Shown here: positions 44,732 through 58,700 of the stretch, in pieces
Layout of the letters: each line of letters opens with the position of its first letter
Numbering within the stretch: position 1 is the first letter of the stretch
Assembly: GCF_040712315.1 (NCBI RefSeq)
Contig: NC_134013.1
Location: 18,883,001-18,947,000 of the forward strand
Direction: 5' to 3'
DNA from: Castanea sativa
Taxonomy: Eukaryota; Streptophyta; Magnoliopsida; Fagales; Fagaceae
Length of the DNA stretch: 64,000 bases
The notes under the pieces: generated by a model
The model's input: the letters and a program-made list of their open reading frames with translations, nothing else
Told to the model about the DNA's origin: nothing
Database searches by the model: none
Position numbers and translations under genes: made by a program

Positions 44732-47700
44732 AATCCAAATGGAGCTTAAGTCATCCACCAAATTTAACTATAAAATTGGTTGTAGTATAAGTTTATAATC
44801 TTACTCAATAAAATAAACATGAGTTGTGTTAATTGGCACCGCAAGCTACCCGTTAACAACTTTTTTGAACTTTTTTTGACAATATTTGTCTTTTTTGCAA
44901 CTTTATACCATTTTCTCAACTATCTTTTTTGACATTTTTTTGGGGTCTTTTTTTGCTTTTTTTGCATCTTAACAAGTACCGGTCCGTGCTTGTTAACATT
45001 TCCCAATAAACATTATTACATATTTTGAAAATTTAACTGTTAAATTGTATATTCTTTACGTGCTTAATACACATGTTAAATTTAGTGTCAAATTGTCAAT
45101 CATATATTATTTATTATATGATCTATTAGCTTATATTTTATGCATGATTTTAAACTACAAAAACTTGTAATTTAAACGATTTCTCGATAACATATATATT
45201 GATATTTAATTTTTTAAAAATTTTGTAGCCAAAGTTTGTCAAAGTAGTAATAATGCAAGCTGAATGGGATTATAATATATTTTGATTGATTGGAAAATTT
45301 GTCAGTCTGAATCCTACCCATGGGTTGGTGGGAACATCCTTTTACAAGGGGATTAGGTCCTCATCCTCTCTATTTTACTTTCCACAATGAAAAAAAGAGA
45401 GTCAATTTTAATTATTACGTGTTGTTGCATTTTATCATTAATTATCAAATAACTTGTTAGATTTCTTATATTGGTGCTATTTATTAGGATAAAGTGAGTT
45501 GGTAAATGAAAATGTGTGGGAGTTCCAGTTTGTTAATGGAGGGCTAGTGACTTGCATTCTAATTTATGCTCTTTAATTGGAAACTCTCACCATGATAATA
45601 ATGGGTATAATATTTATGTAAACCAATAGGTTATAATTTCCACTAATCCAAAGTAGATCTTATAAGCCTATAAATTAACTCATTTTCACCATCCCTATAT
45701 AAAATAAAATAAAATAAAATAATAGAGTACAATGTTCATAGATATACCAGATGAATTTATGTATAATTCTATAAAGTACTTGAATAAAGAACTGTGATTT
45801 ATTTTCCTGAGCTTTGGACTAAGCTATCAGTAAAGAATTAACTTCAGTGTTTCTAAGGGTTAGGTCATTTTGAATATACACCACTATTAGTTTTTTTTAA
45901 ACCTTCTCTCATCTTTCCTTGTGTGTGTGTATTAAAATATTTAGTACTTTCAACAAAAACAACAACAACAAAAAAAACTTCAATCACATGGCGATGAAGT
46001 TGAGTTATTGTATCCTGAAAAGGATAGGTCAAATGGAAATTTTTTGCACCTGTTTGCTAATCATAGAGAGCTTAAATTTTTTTAAGACTGAGATTTCTAT
46101 GTATCAAGATGATCAAATTTTTTTCTCAAAAAAAAAAAAAATTGTTCTAATTTGGCTAAAAAATGTAAAACGGCCCTCTAGAGTTTGGGTTAGTTGCAAA
46201 TTGACCCCTATACTATCAATTTTGTATTATTATTATTATTATTATTATTTTGAGAAAACAATTTTGTATTATTGAACCCTGAGATTTAAGAATTGTCCAA
46301 ATTATATCAATTCCTTTAACTATAATTGTAAAAAAATCGTCATGCATTATGCATGTATTATTTTTTAAAATTTTATTTTATAGTAAATTTGTCATACGCA
46401 CACCATGTTACTCTTTTTTTGTCAATTATAGTTAACAAAATTAAAATTGAGGGATCAATTTGGACAATTCTTAAACCTAAAAGACAAATAATATAAAATT
46501 GACAGCACAAAGATCAGTTTGCAATTAACCCAAATCTCAAGAGGTATTTTTCCATTTTGACCTAATTTTTTTATTTAACAACAGTGGGTTGGAGCAAAAT
46601 AACTCAATTGGTTTTTCAAAATAAAATGCAAAATTAAAATTTATGGTCTTTATAAGTTTCTGTCGCTTTTGGCTAAAAATAAAGGCCTTTCTTTTTTGTT
46701 TTTAGTTAATATGATGATGTTAGTATTCAGGGTTGGAGTTCCAACAATTGCTTTTTGAGACTAAAAGGTAGAGTTTTACTCATTCAAATGGTAGTCTAAT
46801 CGTTTACATTAAGTCCTTATTGAAGGTGGATTAAGAAGCTACAACTTCTCCAAAAAAAAAGAAGAGAAGCCAAATGTACGAGAATCTTACAAAAGAAGTT
46901 TTGGATGATAAAGTTGTTTGCAATTTTTTCTCAACAACTTTCAAATGTCAAATGTATGGTACGGTCTAAACACATCAATTATTATAAATAAATACAATCA
47001 GCCTGCATGTACCACAATTGGTAAGGCAAAACAATTTTTCACATATGTTATCTTTACAGAAAGAAAAAGAGAGAGATCAAAGATGGGTTGAAAATGGCGT
47101 TTCGTCTTCTCTCAGCGCCAAACAATTTTTTCTTTTCAAACGTACCTAAGTGGGCAAACGACATTTTTAGCATTTCTGTCGGCAAAACTTTGGACCAGTC
47201 CTCTCCTCCCCGAAGTCTAGTCTTGTCCTTTCCAGCTTCCGCAGGTCGTTTGACCAGCTGTGTTTCAATTTCACGTGCAGATAGAATATAACTTAGTCTA
47301 TACACCCACAAGCCAGATGGCATGGAGATGTAAAATAAGAAAGAGAATCCCTATCTCATATGCAAATCGATCGAATCACCAAATTTTAGACTCTCATATT
47401 GAAATCGAGATTTTCAGTAGAAAAGGTGTGAATCTTATATCTGATATGGAAAGACCAGATTTAGATTTGCATATCGAAATCGAGATTTAGTAGAAAGTAT
47501 GCACTAACTTTTTTTTTGGCAAAAATATAAATTACATTATTTAAGAGAATATATTTATTTTGCTGAAATTGAAATTTTTTTACTGAAAGTACTGTAAATA
47601 AAAGTAAAAATTAACTGAAATAGTACAGTGGAGCCTATGAATAATACTAAAAAGTGCAGTGAGACCTATAAATAGTAGCAAAAATAAACTAAATAGTAAA

Positions 47701-49482
47701 ATAAACCGAGTATTTAAAATTTAAGGCTCTAAATGAGCCGAGTTTTTAAAATTTAAGTTTGTTCATTTAATTTTTTTTTTCCGAACACAAGCTAAGCTTG
47801 AGCTCATAATCAAACAAGATTTTATATTCAAGTTTGACCCATTTTTTCCAATATATTGTGAAACCATGACTAAGATTTTTACTTCTTCACACTTCTATGA
47901 ATTTTTACTACAAATAATAATTTAATATCAGATGAATCTATTGACAAATTTATACAATCCAATTTTAAGTCTATATAAATATATTTTAAAAAAATTATAC
48001 ATATAAAAATATGATATTACATATAGTTAAATCGAGCCCTCATGTTCATGAACACATTATTATGTTTGATCTTGACTTGTTTAATAATTGAGTTTAAACT
48101 TAAGGCTTGAACTTGATTTGACTTCTAAATTAATGAACATAAACAAGTTTTTCCCTGAGTCGAACTTCATTTGTAGCCCTCCTAAATTCATAATACTAAA
48201 AAATAATTAGTTTTATATTTTTAAGTAAAATACAAATTACACAGTTTAAATTTGTTCTATTTCCTTTTTGGTAAATTGCGTTCGTTTGATGGTACTTTTT
48301 TTTAAGTCGACAATTTGGATTGGGGGGAGGGGGGATTTGAAATATTTGCTATCACTATTAGTCCTTAATGATAATTTTTTTTTAAAGAAATGAGGAAGGA
48401 ATTAAACCTGTAAAAATTGGACAAGGACAAGTTAACTTGGCTCGAACCTAAGATTCTTTTTTATCTAAAATAAAAACAGGTTGACCCATGACCTAACACC
48501 TATTTATCTTATATATATAAAAGTAAGCAAATTACTCCAAATATTAAATCATATAAAGGTGACACGATGTCAACCATTCAAATGTAATGACATTTAATCA
48601 AATAACAACCACTGAAAAGTTTTAATTATAATTTGACCATGGGTCTATGGGCAACATGATTCAGAGAAAATAAGTTTACATTATAAATTTTGAGAGCATC
48701 AAAGTAGCTTTTAGATTGAAACAACATTTCTATCCTTTGGTGTGATAAAAAGCTCAAAACATTGGTCTAAACCCTAAATTTTTACAATAAAATTCATAAG
48801 ATCCTTGCTATTGTTAGACTTATTTGCTGCGAGAAAAAAAATTTTGTATCTAAAAGGAAGAGAGTCAAAGGAATGCACCGCTAGCACCTAAGAATATCAC
48901 TAGAGTACCGGGCATTTATTGTCCCATTTATTTTAAAATATATGGATTAGTTTTAATGTAATAAATTTGTTAAAAACCAAAAATATGTCAATTATGAGCA
49001 CTTAACTGCAAGCCACCTAACTTTTTTGGCAATGATATAATGAGTGAACTTTAAATTGTGTAAACTTAAATAATGTTTATGGAGTGTGGGGGTAATGGCC
49101 GGGGTTTAAGTCTCCGGGAAGAAGTTTCACACACTTATACACTTAGATTAGGCTAGAATAGAAATTCTATTTTGTATATAAAAAAAAAATCTATGTATTA
49201 TTTAACTTTTATTTTTGAGTATTTTGTTATTTTTGACATTTAGTATTTTTTTTGTTCATTTATTATTATTATTAATTTTTTACATGCGAAAAATACATAT
49301 CAACCGGTAACCTGATCCAACACGCCTGCAACCCATTTATTAGGACCTGAATCCAATTAATTCAACTCGACCCAACCCATTTGCTAGGTCTAAAGGACGG
49401 TGACAGCAAATGAAAACTTACAATACCAAAATGACAAAAAATAAAACTTGTAAGATCAAATTGATAGTCAACCAAACTTAAA
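44732..49482. other. Long intergenic stretch, no supported gene
   Basis: AT-rich DNA without recognisable coding sequence. The only less AT-rich part is about 47090-47290, with a 65-residue open frame from the ATG at 47094 (FRLLSAPNNFFFSNVPKWAN...) that I do not recognise. It is followed by an imperfect direct repeat of gaaatcgagatttt(c)agtagaaa at about 47400 and 47475. Further MITE-like pieces near 47580-47700 could not be delimited. Confidence 0.4.
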
Positions 49483-49495
49483 TGGTGTAATTTGT

Positions 49496-49664
49496 GTGGG
49501 TTCCAATTAGTTCAGGTGGTAAAGTCTCTGATGGTTGTATAAAAGATCTGAGGTTTAATTCCCGTCTACACCAAAAACTGATTGATATCTTGGTCTGATA
49601 ATAAAGAGTAATTATCAAAAGCGGACAACATAAGTTGAAACTCTCTCTCAAAAAAAAAAAATAT
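49496..49664 (+). mobile_element. tRNA-derived SINE (family 1), 169 bp, 13-bp TSD
   Basis: A well preserved copy: gtgggttccaattagttcag head, B-box aggtttaattcccg, body ctgattgatatcttggtctg, end gttgaaactctctct plus A tail. Exact duplication tggtgtaatttgt at 49483-49495 and 49665-49677. Best reference copy of the family in this window. Confidence 0.9.
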
Positions 49665-49899
49665 TGGTGTAATTTGTAATGATTTTTTTTCCCTGTCGTA
49701 AAATACTTTTTTCTCCTTCTTTTTTGGTTTTTCATTTCCCCGCGTGAGTTGGGCTAATCTGAGCTATGGGCAGCCCATACAATGCAATGATAAGCACTTA
49801 AAAAGTTGTGAATGAGGTGGGCTTGTTTCACACGACGCAGCCCACTCCATTTGAAGCTCTAGATCTACATAGTAGCGCGTGAACAGAAACACACATGAC

Positions 49900-50072
49900 A
49901 CAAGTACGATACAATACACAGAGGCTTTCCTCTCTCTGTGACCAAACAGCTGGTTCGTTTTGCTCTTATTCCGGATTAGGGTTAAAACTCTTCACAATCA
50001 CAGACTCTCTTAGCTAAGCCGCGCCAACTCTCTCTCTCTCTCTCTCTCTCTCTCAGTACTCAGTACAAACAG
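49900..50072 (+). other. Probable 5'UTR exon and promoter-proximal region of the Myb/SANT gene
   Basis: A CT-rich leader (about 49926-50055, including a (TC)n run at 50029-50054) ends in tactcagtacaaacag followed by the donor gtaaaaatct at 50073. Plant 5'UTRs often carry such CT repeats. The next credible acceptor in register with the gene is the AG at 55782-55783, nine bases before the ATG, which would make intron 1 about 5.7 kb. The left boundary is a guess. Confidence 0.5.
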
Positions 50073-52073
50073 GTAAAAATCTCTTACCGTTTGTTTCACA
50101 ATTATTTAACAACCTCAAAATTTCATGTTTCTCTGTCTTGCTTTCATTTTCATGGTACTACTTTGTTGTGTTTGGCATTGCTTTCTTTTGTTTTTGTTTT
50201 GGACAATGCCATTGTTTGTAGGAAAAGTTTGAATTGTCATCCTCGTACCTTCAAATTTTAATTGTGCTATTTCATGTTTGGACAAGTCTGATATCTAGGA
50301 TAAGTAGATTTATTAATTGAGCTTGATTGAATTCTACAATTGAAACTTAATTGGTTATGGCGATCTTCTTGAAGCTGTGTTTTGAGCTTTTTTTCTTTTT
50401 TTTTTCTTTGAATTTTTTTGCTCATTGTTCTTTAAGCAATGAAATTTTGTGAAGTTCACACTGTGCTACTCTTTAGAATGAAGGTTTCAACTTTCAAACG
50501 GTCAAGAATTAGAGTAGTTTTTCTTTCACTGTGTGCTTGATTGAGTTTGACAAAACCTTTCGAATTCTAGCTGTTATTCTTTCTGGGTTCGTGCATTCAT
50601 AATTTGGATGTACACTGCAGAGGTCTGAATAATCAATTTTAGGTTTGATGAATGTGCTATGTAGAAGCAAAATCTTAAATTTCCATTTTGGTTGGATTTT
50701 CAAAAAATGTCGATTGGCTTAAATTCGTAAGAAGCGTAGAAGATAAGGATTGGTTGGATTAAACTTAATTTCTTATTATTTGATCCGATCATGTTGAGAT
50801 GTGAGGAATCAAAATTGTTAGCTCCTCCATTTTGTTTTCCATAAGAAACAGCAGAAGTCTTTAAAAACAAATCCGCTTATGTGCATTTTCTAGTCATGTA
50901 TTCTGTTAGTAACAAAGCTTTATCTTTTCTGAATTCTCTTCATCCATTCACTGAAATGTCTCGTTGGTGGTGGTCCTGGTTATGGAAAACTTTAAACAAA
51001 CCATCTTATATTGCACCTCTAGTCTTTTTTCCCTAGTTTCATTTCATGCTATGCGCCTATGCATGAAAATCGGTTTAATTTAATTTATTTTTATCTTTAA
51101 GCTATAGATGATAGTGATACATCATTTTTCAGATAATAATTAGTAAGGTATGTCATTCTGCCGCACCTACATGAACCTGCATTACTTTTCCCACATTATG
51201 ACCTTATTAAGATGGTCATTTTGATTTACTTTTATAAGAGTATCCCAAAATATACTAACTATATGTGTTTGTGTGGGCACCCTAATGTGATTCACATAAT
51301 TATATTAATAATTAGAATTCTGAAAGAATTATTAAATTTCTTAATATTCGTAGAGAAAGATTTTTCCATAGCATTAATTGTTATAAAATAAGCCTCTGAC
51401 AATCTAAAATATAAAGACAGCATCAATGTAATTGATGAGGACATATCTTTTTGTGAAAGTAAGAAATCCTACTTGGTCTCTACTAATCCGACAGAGATTT
51501 GTTTGGAACTGGATATATATATATCCTTTTTAATAGGGTAAATCTACTGCTTGGCTCAAAAGGTAAATCAAGCTACTTGACGTTGGCTTGGAAAAAGGAA
51601 CCATTCAAATAACCTGTTGCTTTGGCTCAAAAGCTAAACAATTCAATCCTCAAAAAATTTCTACTTGCCTAGATGTTTTATGTCTTGAAAATTCAAGCTA
51701 GTTGAGCTCTGAATAAGAAATTTTTCAATAACGTTCTTCAGACAATACCAATTTAACCCACCTACTAGGCTCATTTCCTGTACTATCTTTGTAGGTATAG
51801 CAGTCAACTACAAATAATAATGCATACCATCTCAATGATGAATAGTCAAATGTAAAGTAATAAATATGCTTTTGATTGGTACCATTATGTATGCGTATAC
51901 AAGTTATTATTTTTATTAAATGAAGTTTTATTACTTAATGAAGCACATAATTGAAACAAAAAGAGCAAGGACCTTTTCTCTTGCTTGTGGTTGAGTCTGG
52001 TTTATTATGTTTTTGGTTTGTTGGGTTGCCTTCTTCTTTAGTTGTATTTGATATGGTTTAAAAGGAGTCTATT
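50073..52073 (+). other. 5' part of the putative long 5'UTR intron
   Basis: T-rich, intron-like sequence without open frames of note. It precedes the Ty1-copia relic. No other feature recognised. Confidence 0.4.
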
Positions 52074-55060
52074 GTGATGTCTGACGTAAGAAAATCCTTG
52101 CTTAACAATGATGGCATGCCTAAATCAATTACCTTAAATAAATTAAATGGTTTTAAATTATTTAGTTTGGACACACGCTATGAACAACTTTCTATGTGTA
52201 AAACAAAATTGAAATATTTGACAAATGATCCTTCCCAATTTAGGCTTATGATTGGATTGAAGATTCTATTGTTATGGGATGATTTTGGCATAGTAAGTAA
52301 TCCCATATTGTGACGACAGTCAAATTTTGTGGCTTTTCCAATTCTAGGACTCTTCTACACTTTTTTTTTTTTGCATCAGAGTAATGTTTTTCCGGTTTTT
52401 GAGATATTCGAGAAAAAATTGTCCATTACCTGTTTGGAAAATCATTGGTTGAATACTACAGTACCCTTAATAATTTATGGAATCATTTATTGCAATATCA
52501 ACCCCTTAAGCGATATTGCAATAAGCGATTGATTTGATTTGAAGCAACATGAGCGATATTGAGCTTAGATTCTGATCCACATGGTTTTAAAGATCAGATT
52601 CTTTCTAGTGAAACCCTCACTTCAGCTGCCAATGTTTATTCTCATTATTGTGCTCATGCTTAGGCCAAGGTTCTATTAAGACAACCTTAGAGTCTTTTGC
52701 TTTAGTTTTTAGCATTGGAGGTTGTAGTAGCTTCTAGTGGTAATGGTCATAAAGGTGGATGTGGTGACAAGAAGTGATCATTATGGTGGTATGAATCATA
52801 CTAAACCTTATTGTTGGGTGAAATACAACAAGACAGAGTACGTGCATCAGGTTATAGATGGTGTTAAATAATCACAGTTTACTTCTGTTCTAGTTGGGCA
52901 TACGGCTCCTAGCACTGGTATCATGATGCACTCACTTCTCAACTTTGCAAACTCATTCAGAAATTGAGTACTGCTCTCCCTTCTTACAGTGTTACATTAG
53001 CTATTTCAAATAATGCAGCCCAATCTTCTCCACTGTGGGTTATTGACTCCAGCGCGAACAAACATCTATATGATATATTGTCTCTCTCTTTTACTTCTTC
53101 TTTTTCATCCTGTTAAACACAATATTGGTTTAACTAATGGTTCATCTCAACCTGTCCTTGGGAAAGGTGTTCTTCATTCTACAAGACATTATCTCTAGTC
53201 TCAATGCCCCTGAATTTTCTTCAATTTGCTTTTGTTAGTCAATTGACGAAAGCCTTACACTGGTCTTTAAACATTGATCCTACTTCCTGTGTCTTTCAGA
53301 ACCTCAAGACCAGGGAGATGATTGGTTCGGGGCTTGAGAAGGATGGCATTTAGTTCTGGATCCTGATGGCTTGTTCTCCCTTACTCTTTCAGCTTTGAGT
53401 GCTACCATGTCTCCTTTCCAATGGAAATTTTCGTATGGGTCACCTGTCATCGACCAAACTAAAGTTTGTGACTTCTTTATTGAGTCACGTGTCTAGTCTT
53501 GAATGTGAAGCATCTGACTTAGGAAAACATCATTTTAGTTCCTTTTTGAGTGGTAGTTATAGTCATCAGTTTGAGTCATTTAATGTAGTTTGCATTTGCA
53601 CTAGCATATGGAGTCCTTCCCTCACTACCATTTTGAATGGATTCCTTTATTATATTTCTTGATAATTTTTCTCATATGACATGGTTATTTTTTATTAAGG
53701 AAAGATCTAAGTTACCTTATATTGTCAATAAATTCTATTATGATATCCTTGTTCAATTTAATAAGCACATTAAGGATTTGGAACGTTCAGAGGCGCAGCT
53801 CAAAGAATTGTTTGCTGGGACTTTGTTTGACTGTTCTCATTCTGGGGGACTCACTTCTAGTGATTCCATTCCATTGTTCATAGATTCTTTATTTTCTTGT
53901 ATATAATCTCTTTTTTGTTGTTTTCCTGTACATATTTTTTATTCTGCTTCATTTTTTTCAAATGAAGTAGTACTTTCATTTAATATGACTTTTTCTTACT
54001 TATCAAAATTTTTTATAAGCGCATTAAGATTCTTTGCTTTGATAATGCCTAAGAATATACACAATCTTTTATTAACTCTTTTTGTGTTGACTGTGGTATT
54101 GTTCATCAAACCAGTTGTGCACACAACTCTCATCAAATTGGAGGAGTTAAAAAAAAAAGCATCTTCGTTTATTAGACATTGCCTGTACCTTGTTGGTCAA
54201 TATTTATGGGGTGATCTTGTTCTCACAGCATGTCATCTCTTTAATTGATAAACTTTCCCCTTGGTCTCACAAGCATGTTTTCCTTGGATACTTTCGTACT
54301 CAAAAGGGCTATTGGTGTTATAGTCCTAAGTCTTGACCTTACTTTGTGAATGCTGATGATACACTTTTTTAATCCTCCTTTTTCTCATTGGGCCAGAATT
54401 TGTCTGCCAATCTCATCTTTAGTTGTGAGGGGAGTTTTCCATACCTTCTCCTACTCTTCATTTTGTTGTTTGTCATATCTTGCATTATTTGAAAGGAGCT
54501 CCTAGGTGTAGACCATTGTACAGACCTTTTAATTCCCCCGTCTATTACTGGTTTAAGTGATGCTGACTGCTCTGATAGGTGGTTCACCCCTGGTTATGGT
54601 ACCTTTGTTAGAAGCAATCTAGTTACATAATGCAGTAAAAAGAAAAATGCTGTTGCCCTGCTAGTGCTAAAGTTAATATAAAGCTACTGCTCATACTTCT
54701 TTTGAATTGTTCTGTGTTTGGTCTCTCCTTTGAGGTGATGTTGTTCCTCTTCCTATGGAGAAAGATTATGATAATCAGAATGATATATATTTTTTGATAA
54801 GTAATCAGAATGATATCATTATTGCTAACAATACAGTTTTCTATTAGTATGCCAAATATATCAAGGTTGATTTCCATTTTATTCAATTTATTGATGAGGA
54901 AACAAACTGTCAACCCCCCCCCCCCCCAACAGAAATGTTAGCTTGAATGATTAGCTTAGTGATGTCTTGAGAAAGTCGTTAGCTTGTGCCTTCTTCTAGC
55001 GATTGTCTTCCAAGATGGACTTGTTTGATCTATTGGCATTATTGGTTATAATGGGGTTGT
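52074..55060 (+). mobile_element. Decayed Ty1-copia retrotransposon in the 5'UTR intron
   Basis: Fragments of a copia polyprotein lie in the right order, separated by stops and frameshifts. Gag N-terminus: SITLNKLNGFKLFSLDTRYE, KTKLKYLTNDP (from 52074). Pre-integrase/protease edge: WVIDSSANKHLYD-like (about 53035). Integrase: DNFSHMTWLFFIKERSKLPY (53650-53720), LFVLTVVLFIKPVVHTT (about 54070-54125) and VFLGYFRTQKGYWCYSP (about 54270-54330). RNase H: GYGTFVRSNLVT (about 54590-54630) and NNTVFY...YAKYIKVDFHFIQ (about 54825-54890). The extreme C-terminus resembles KSLACAFF (about 54970-55000). The reverse transcriptase is largely missing between about 54480 and 54540. LTR ends were not identified. 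Clearly nonfunctional. Confidence 0.75.
54914..54927. repeat. Poly-C tract, 14 C
   Basis: An uninterrupted run of 14 C inside the copia relic. Similar G/C homopolymers occur at 24782-24802, about 58697-58710 and 62977-62999. Confidence 0.9.
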
Positions 55061-55791
55061 TATTGTACTTATCAAAAAAGTAATTGGGTTGCTATTGTAT
55101 TAGCTTAACAGTATTCTTGAAATCATGCCATATTACTCTAATATAAATATATGCCTATTTTCTAGTCTTTCTCCTCTTTGAGTATTCTCTCCTCTTCTGA
55201 AGTTTACAACTCAACTGATGTCTTGTCCAGCTCTCCTCTCCTCCAATTATTAGATGATATGAAAATTTTTCAATCTATTAATTTATTAACCATGAAAAAA
55301 CAACTGTACTACATGCATCTTTGTTAAGATTAAGGTTGTTTTGCTTATTGTCTTGGGGCTTTATAGTTTGTATTTTTTATGGTGTTAATGGTAGAATTTT
55401 TAAGTTAAAAATCCAACCAAGTCTCATTATTTGTATCTTTTTGACTGAATGCTACCACAACTTTGTTTTAAACTTTTAATTGCAAGACATGAGCATTAGA
55501 ATTCTGTAGAAAAGTCACATTTACTGCATTATGACCCTTATTGCAGATTTGTCCTTTTCCTTACTCTTTAGCTATTCAAAAGAAATAAGGTCGTACCGAA
55601 TGCACAAAACTCCCACTTTTATAGGATTTGAGAGAGGTGATTAGTAGGCAGTCTTAACCCCATTTTTTTCTGTTGAAAGACAACAAATTCCCGGTCTTGA
55701 ACTTGCAACATGCCGCTTTGGGTGAAAGACACTTCCACTTTAGCTATCCAAACAAAATGATTAATAATATTTGCAATTTTTAGGGGACAGA

Positions 55792-58700
55792 ATGGGTAGC
55801 CAAACTGCTACAAGCAATGATCGATCAAGGACATATTGGACACCAACAATGGAACGGTATTTTATTGACCTTATGTTAGAGCAGATGAATAAAGGCAATC
55901 GGATTGGCCATACTTTCAACAAGAAGGCATGGACGGACATGCTCAGTGTGTTCAATACAAAATTTGGATCTCAATATGACAAAGATGTTCTAAAAAGTCG
56001 TTATACAAATATGTGGAAGCAATTCAATGATATAAAGAATCTTCTTAGTCAAAGTGGATTTTGTTGGGATGAAACTCAACAGATGGTGGTAGCTGATGAT
56101 TATGTCTGGGATGCTTACATTAAGGTACATTACTTTTTTATATTTATTCATATCGTAAAAGCATCTATGCCATTACTGTTTAATAACATGAAGTAACTGC
56201 AGGCTTACCCTGATGCCCGAACGTACAAAACTAAACCAGTGCATAATTTTAATGATTTGTGCTTGATATATGGGTATACAACTGCTGATGGAAGATACAG
56301 CCGATCAAGTCATGATCTAGACGTTGATGAAGAAATGCAAGGAGTGAATATGGGTATGTATCCTTTTTCTGCCACAGAGGGTTGGCTTTGGGACTGAATA
56401 TGATCTCTTATTGATATTCTGTTTATAGACTGGTTATATAATGTTTATATTTATTTAATATTAAGATTTTACGCATATGGTCAAGAAGAAAAAATCAGGA
56501 AGAAGCTCTGAGCTCCTCACAACGTATTCATGGTTTATGAAATTTATTCACAAGATAGGGAATGATTAGGAGGCAGATAGAATTCAGCCTTACATTCTTC
56601 AAATGGTAAATGTTCCAAATAATTCCTACAAAAAAATTGCAGCTTAGGGGCCGTGTTATTTTGTTTTGAAAATATGACCTTTCTTAGTGGACCAATGAAC
56701 ATGAGTTGCAATTAAATTCTAAATATATAGTTTGACTGCTATCATGATGGTTAGCTTTCTAGAATGTACTTCATAGTGAAGAAAGATGTACATCCAGTAA
56801 TATGAGATGACTGTGTTCACCTATATGTTCCTCAATTGTAGGTGATGGAATGGGTGGCCTTGCGCCTTCAAGCAATGAGCGTGGAAGGACCGACTGGACT
56901 CCAGCAATGGACCAATTTTTCATTGAGCTTATGCTGGACCAAGTAAAAAGAGGGAATAAGACTGAAAATACTTTCAATAAACAAGCGTGGAATGATATGC
57001 TTGCTTCATTCAATGAAAAATTTGGTCCACAACATGGCAAAAGGGTTTTAAGGCATCGATACAAGAAATTGTGGAAGTACTATAGTGACATAACAATTCT
57101 TCTTAAACAAAATGGCTTTTCTTGGGATGAAACACAACAAATGGTTGCAGCTGATGATGATGTTTGGGATGCATATCTCAAGGTACATAGTTATAAATAA
57201 TTTGTCATTCCTGTTTTTTGGGGGGCATATTTTATTTACTAACATAGATTTGCAGGCACACCCGCATGCACGGACATATAGAACAAAAACCCTTCCAAAC
57301 TACTATGATTTGCTCCTAATATACGGAAGTCAAATTGATAATGCGATTCACTGTGATTTACATCAGAACAAAAATGTTGAAGACGACATCTCAGAAAGAA
57401 AGGCCGGTGAGTTACACTTACTATATCTACCAAGCTAAGATTAATTTGCTTGACTTTTACAATCAAAAGATTTAATGGGGTCTTGCTTTACACTGTCATG
57501 GAAAGTCTATTGAGACTTTGATCAAGTGGAAAATAGATAAATGGGAATCCCAGCAGTAGTTATTTACTTATCTATGCTTTAATTATTTAATAACTTATAC
57601 TTTTAAGTGAAAAATAGTAATTGGTCCTCTGGCTTCCGTATCAAATCTCTTGGATGCAGTTAAATGAGCAATTCTCAAGGCCATAAATCATAGCAAGATT
57701 TTCTTGTAACTTCTTTTATTGGCCAATGAGTTACAGGGTTATGAACATGGTAAAGTATTTGGAAGATGTTTAGAAAATCTAGTTACATAAGAACTGCATT
57801 TTATTCACGTGAGATGCTTTGAAGTACTTGTCAGTCATTGTATGCTTCTATAACTAAATATTTATGACTGTAGGTGAAGGAAAAGGGGGGCAGAACCCTA
57901 CTTTTGGTGATCGTACAAGAACATATTGGACACCACCAATGGACCGTTATCTTATTGACTTGTTACTAGAACAGGTTCATAGAGGAAACAAACTTGGGCA
58001 GACTTTCATAACCCAGGCGTGGATTGACATGGTTACATCTTTCAATGCAAAATTCAATTCTCACCATGACAAAGATGTTCTGAAGAATAGGTACAAACAT
58101 TTAAAGAGGCAGTACAATGACGTAAAGATTCTTCTTCAGCTGAGTGGGTTTTCATGGGATGAAACAAGAGAAATGGTTACAGCTGATGATCATGTTTGGG
58201 ATGCTTATACCAAGGTTAACTACTCTGTATTTTATTTCTGGTTGGTTTGTTCTGCCCTTATGCTGCTTACATATAGTGCTTGCAGGAACATCCTGATGCT
58301 CGATCATATAGAGTGAAAACTCTTCCAAGCTATCACAAATTGTGTGTGATATTTGGAGAAGAACATGCTGATGGTAGATACAGCCGTTTGGCACGCAATG
58401 CAGACCCCAGTGGTGAATTACCTGTTTCAATGACTGGTATGCATTTTCCTGTTCCTCCTGATAGTGGGCAGTGACCAAAAGTTTTATCTTGGGTCATGAA
58501 TTTGGTATGCAAAGTGTGAGTTCTGTTGCGTCTTAAATCAAATTATATGATGCTGCTTTTTGTTGCTGGGGATTAAATTCAACAAATAGTTACTCTAATG
58601 TGGGGATTCAATTTTAGGTTTAGTCTTAAAATATGTTGTATTTACAACATTTAGTTGATTGTAGTGAACTAAATTAACTTCAGAACAACCCCCCCACCCC

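Noticed and set aside
47094..47291. 65-residue frame FRLLSAPNNFFFSNVPKWAN...
   Set aside because: Short, no recognised family, no partner exon or promoter; the overlapping minus-strand frame is equally open. Recorded only as part of the intergenic description.
53000..54300. Separate short genes suggested by several open frames
   Set aside because: All are frame-broken pieces of one copia polyprotein in the expected order.
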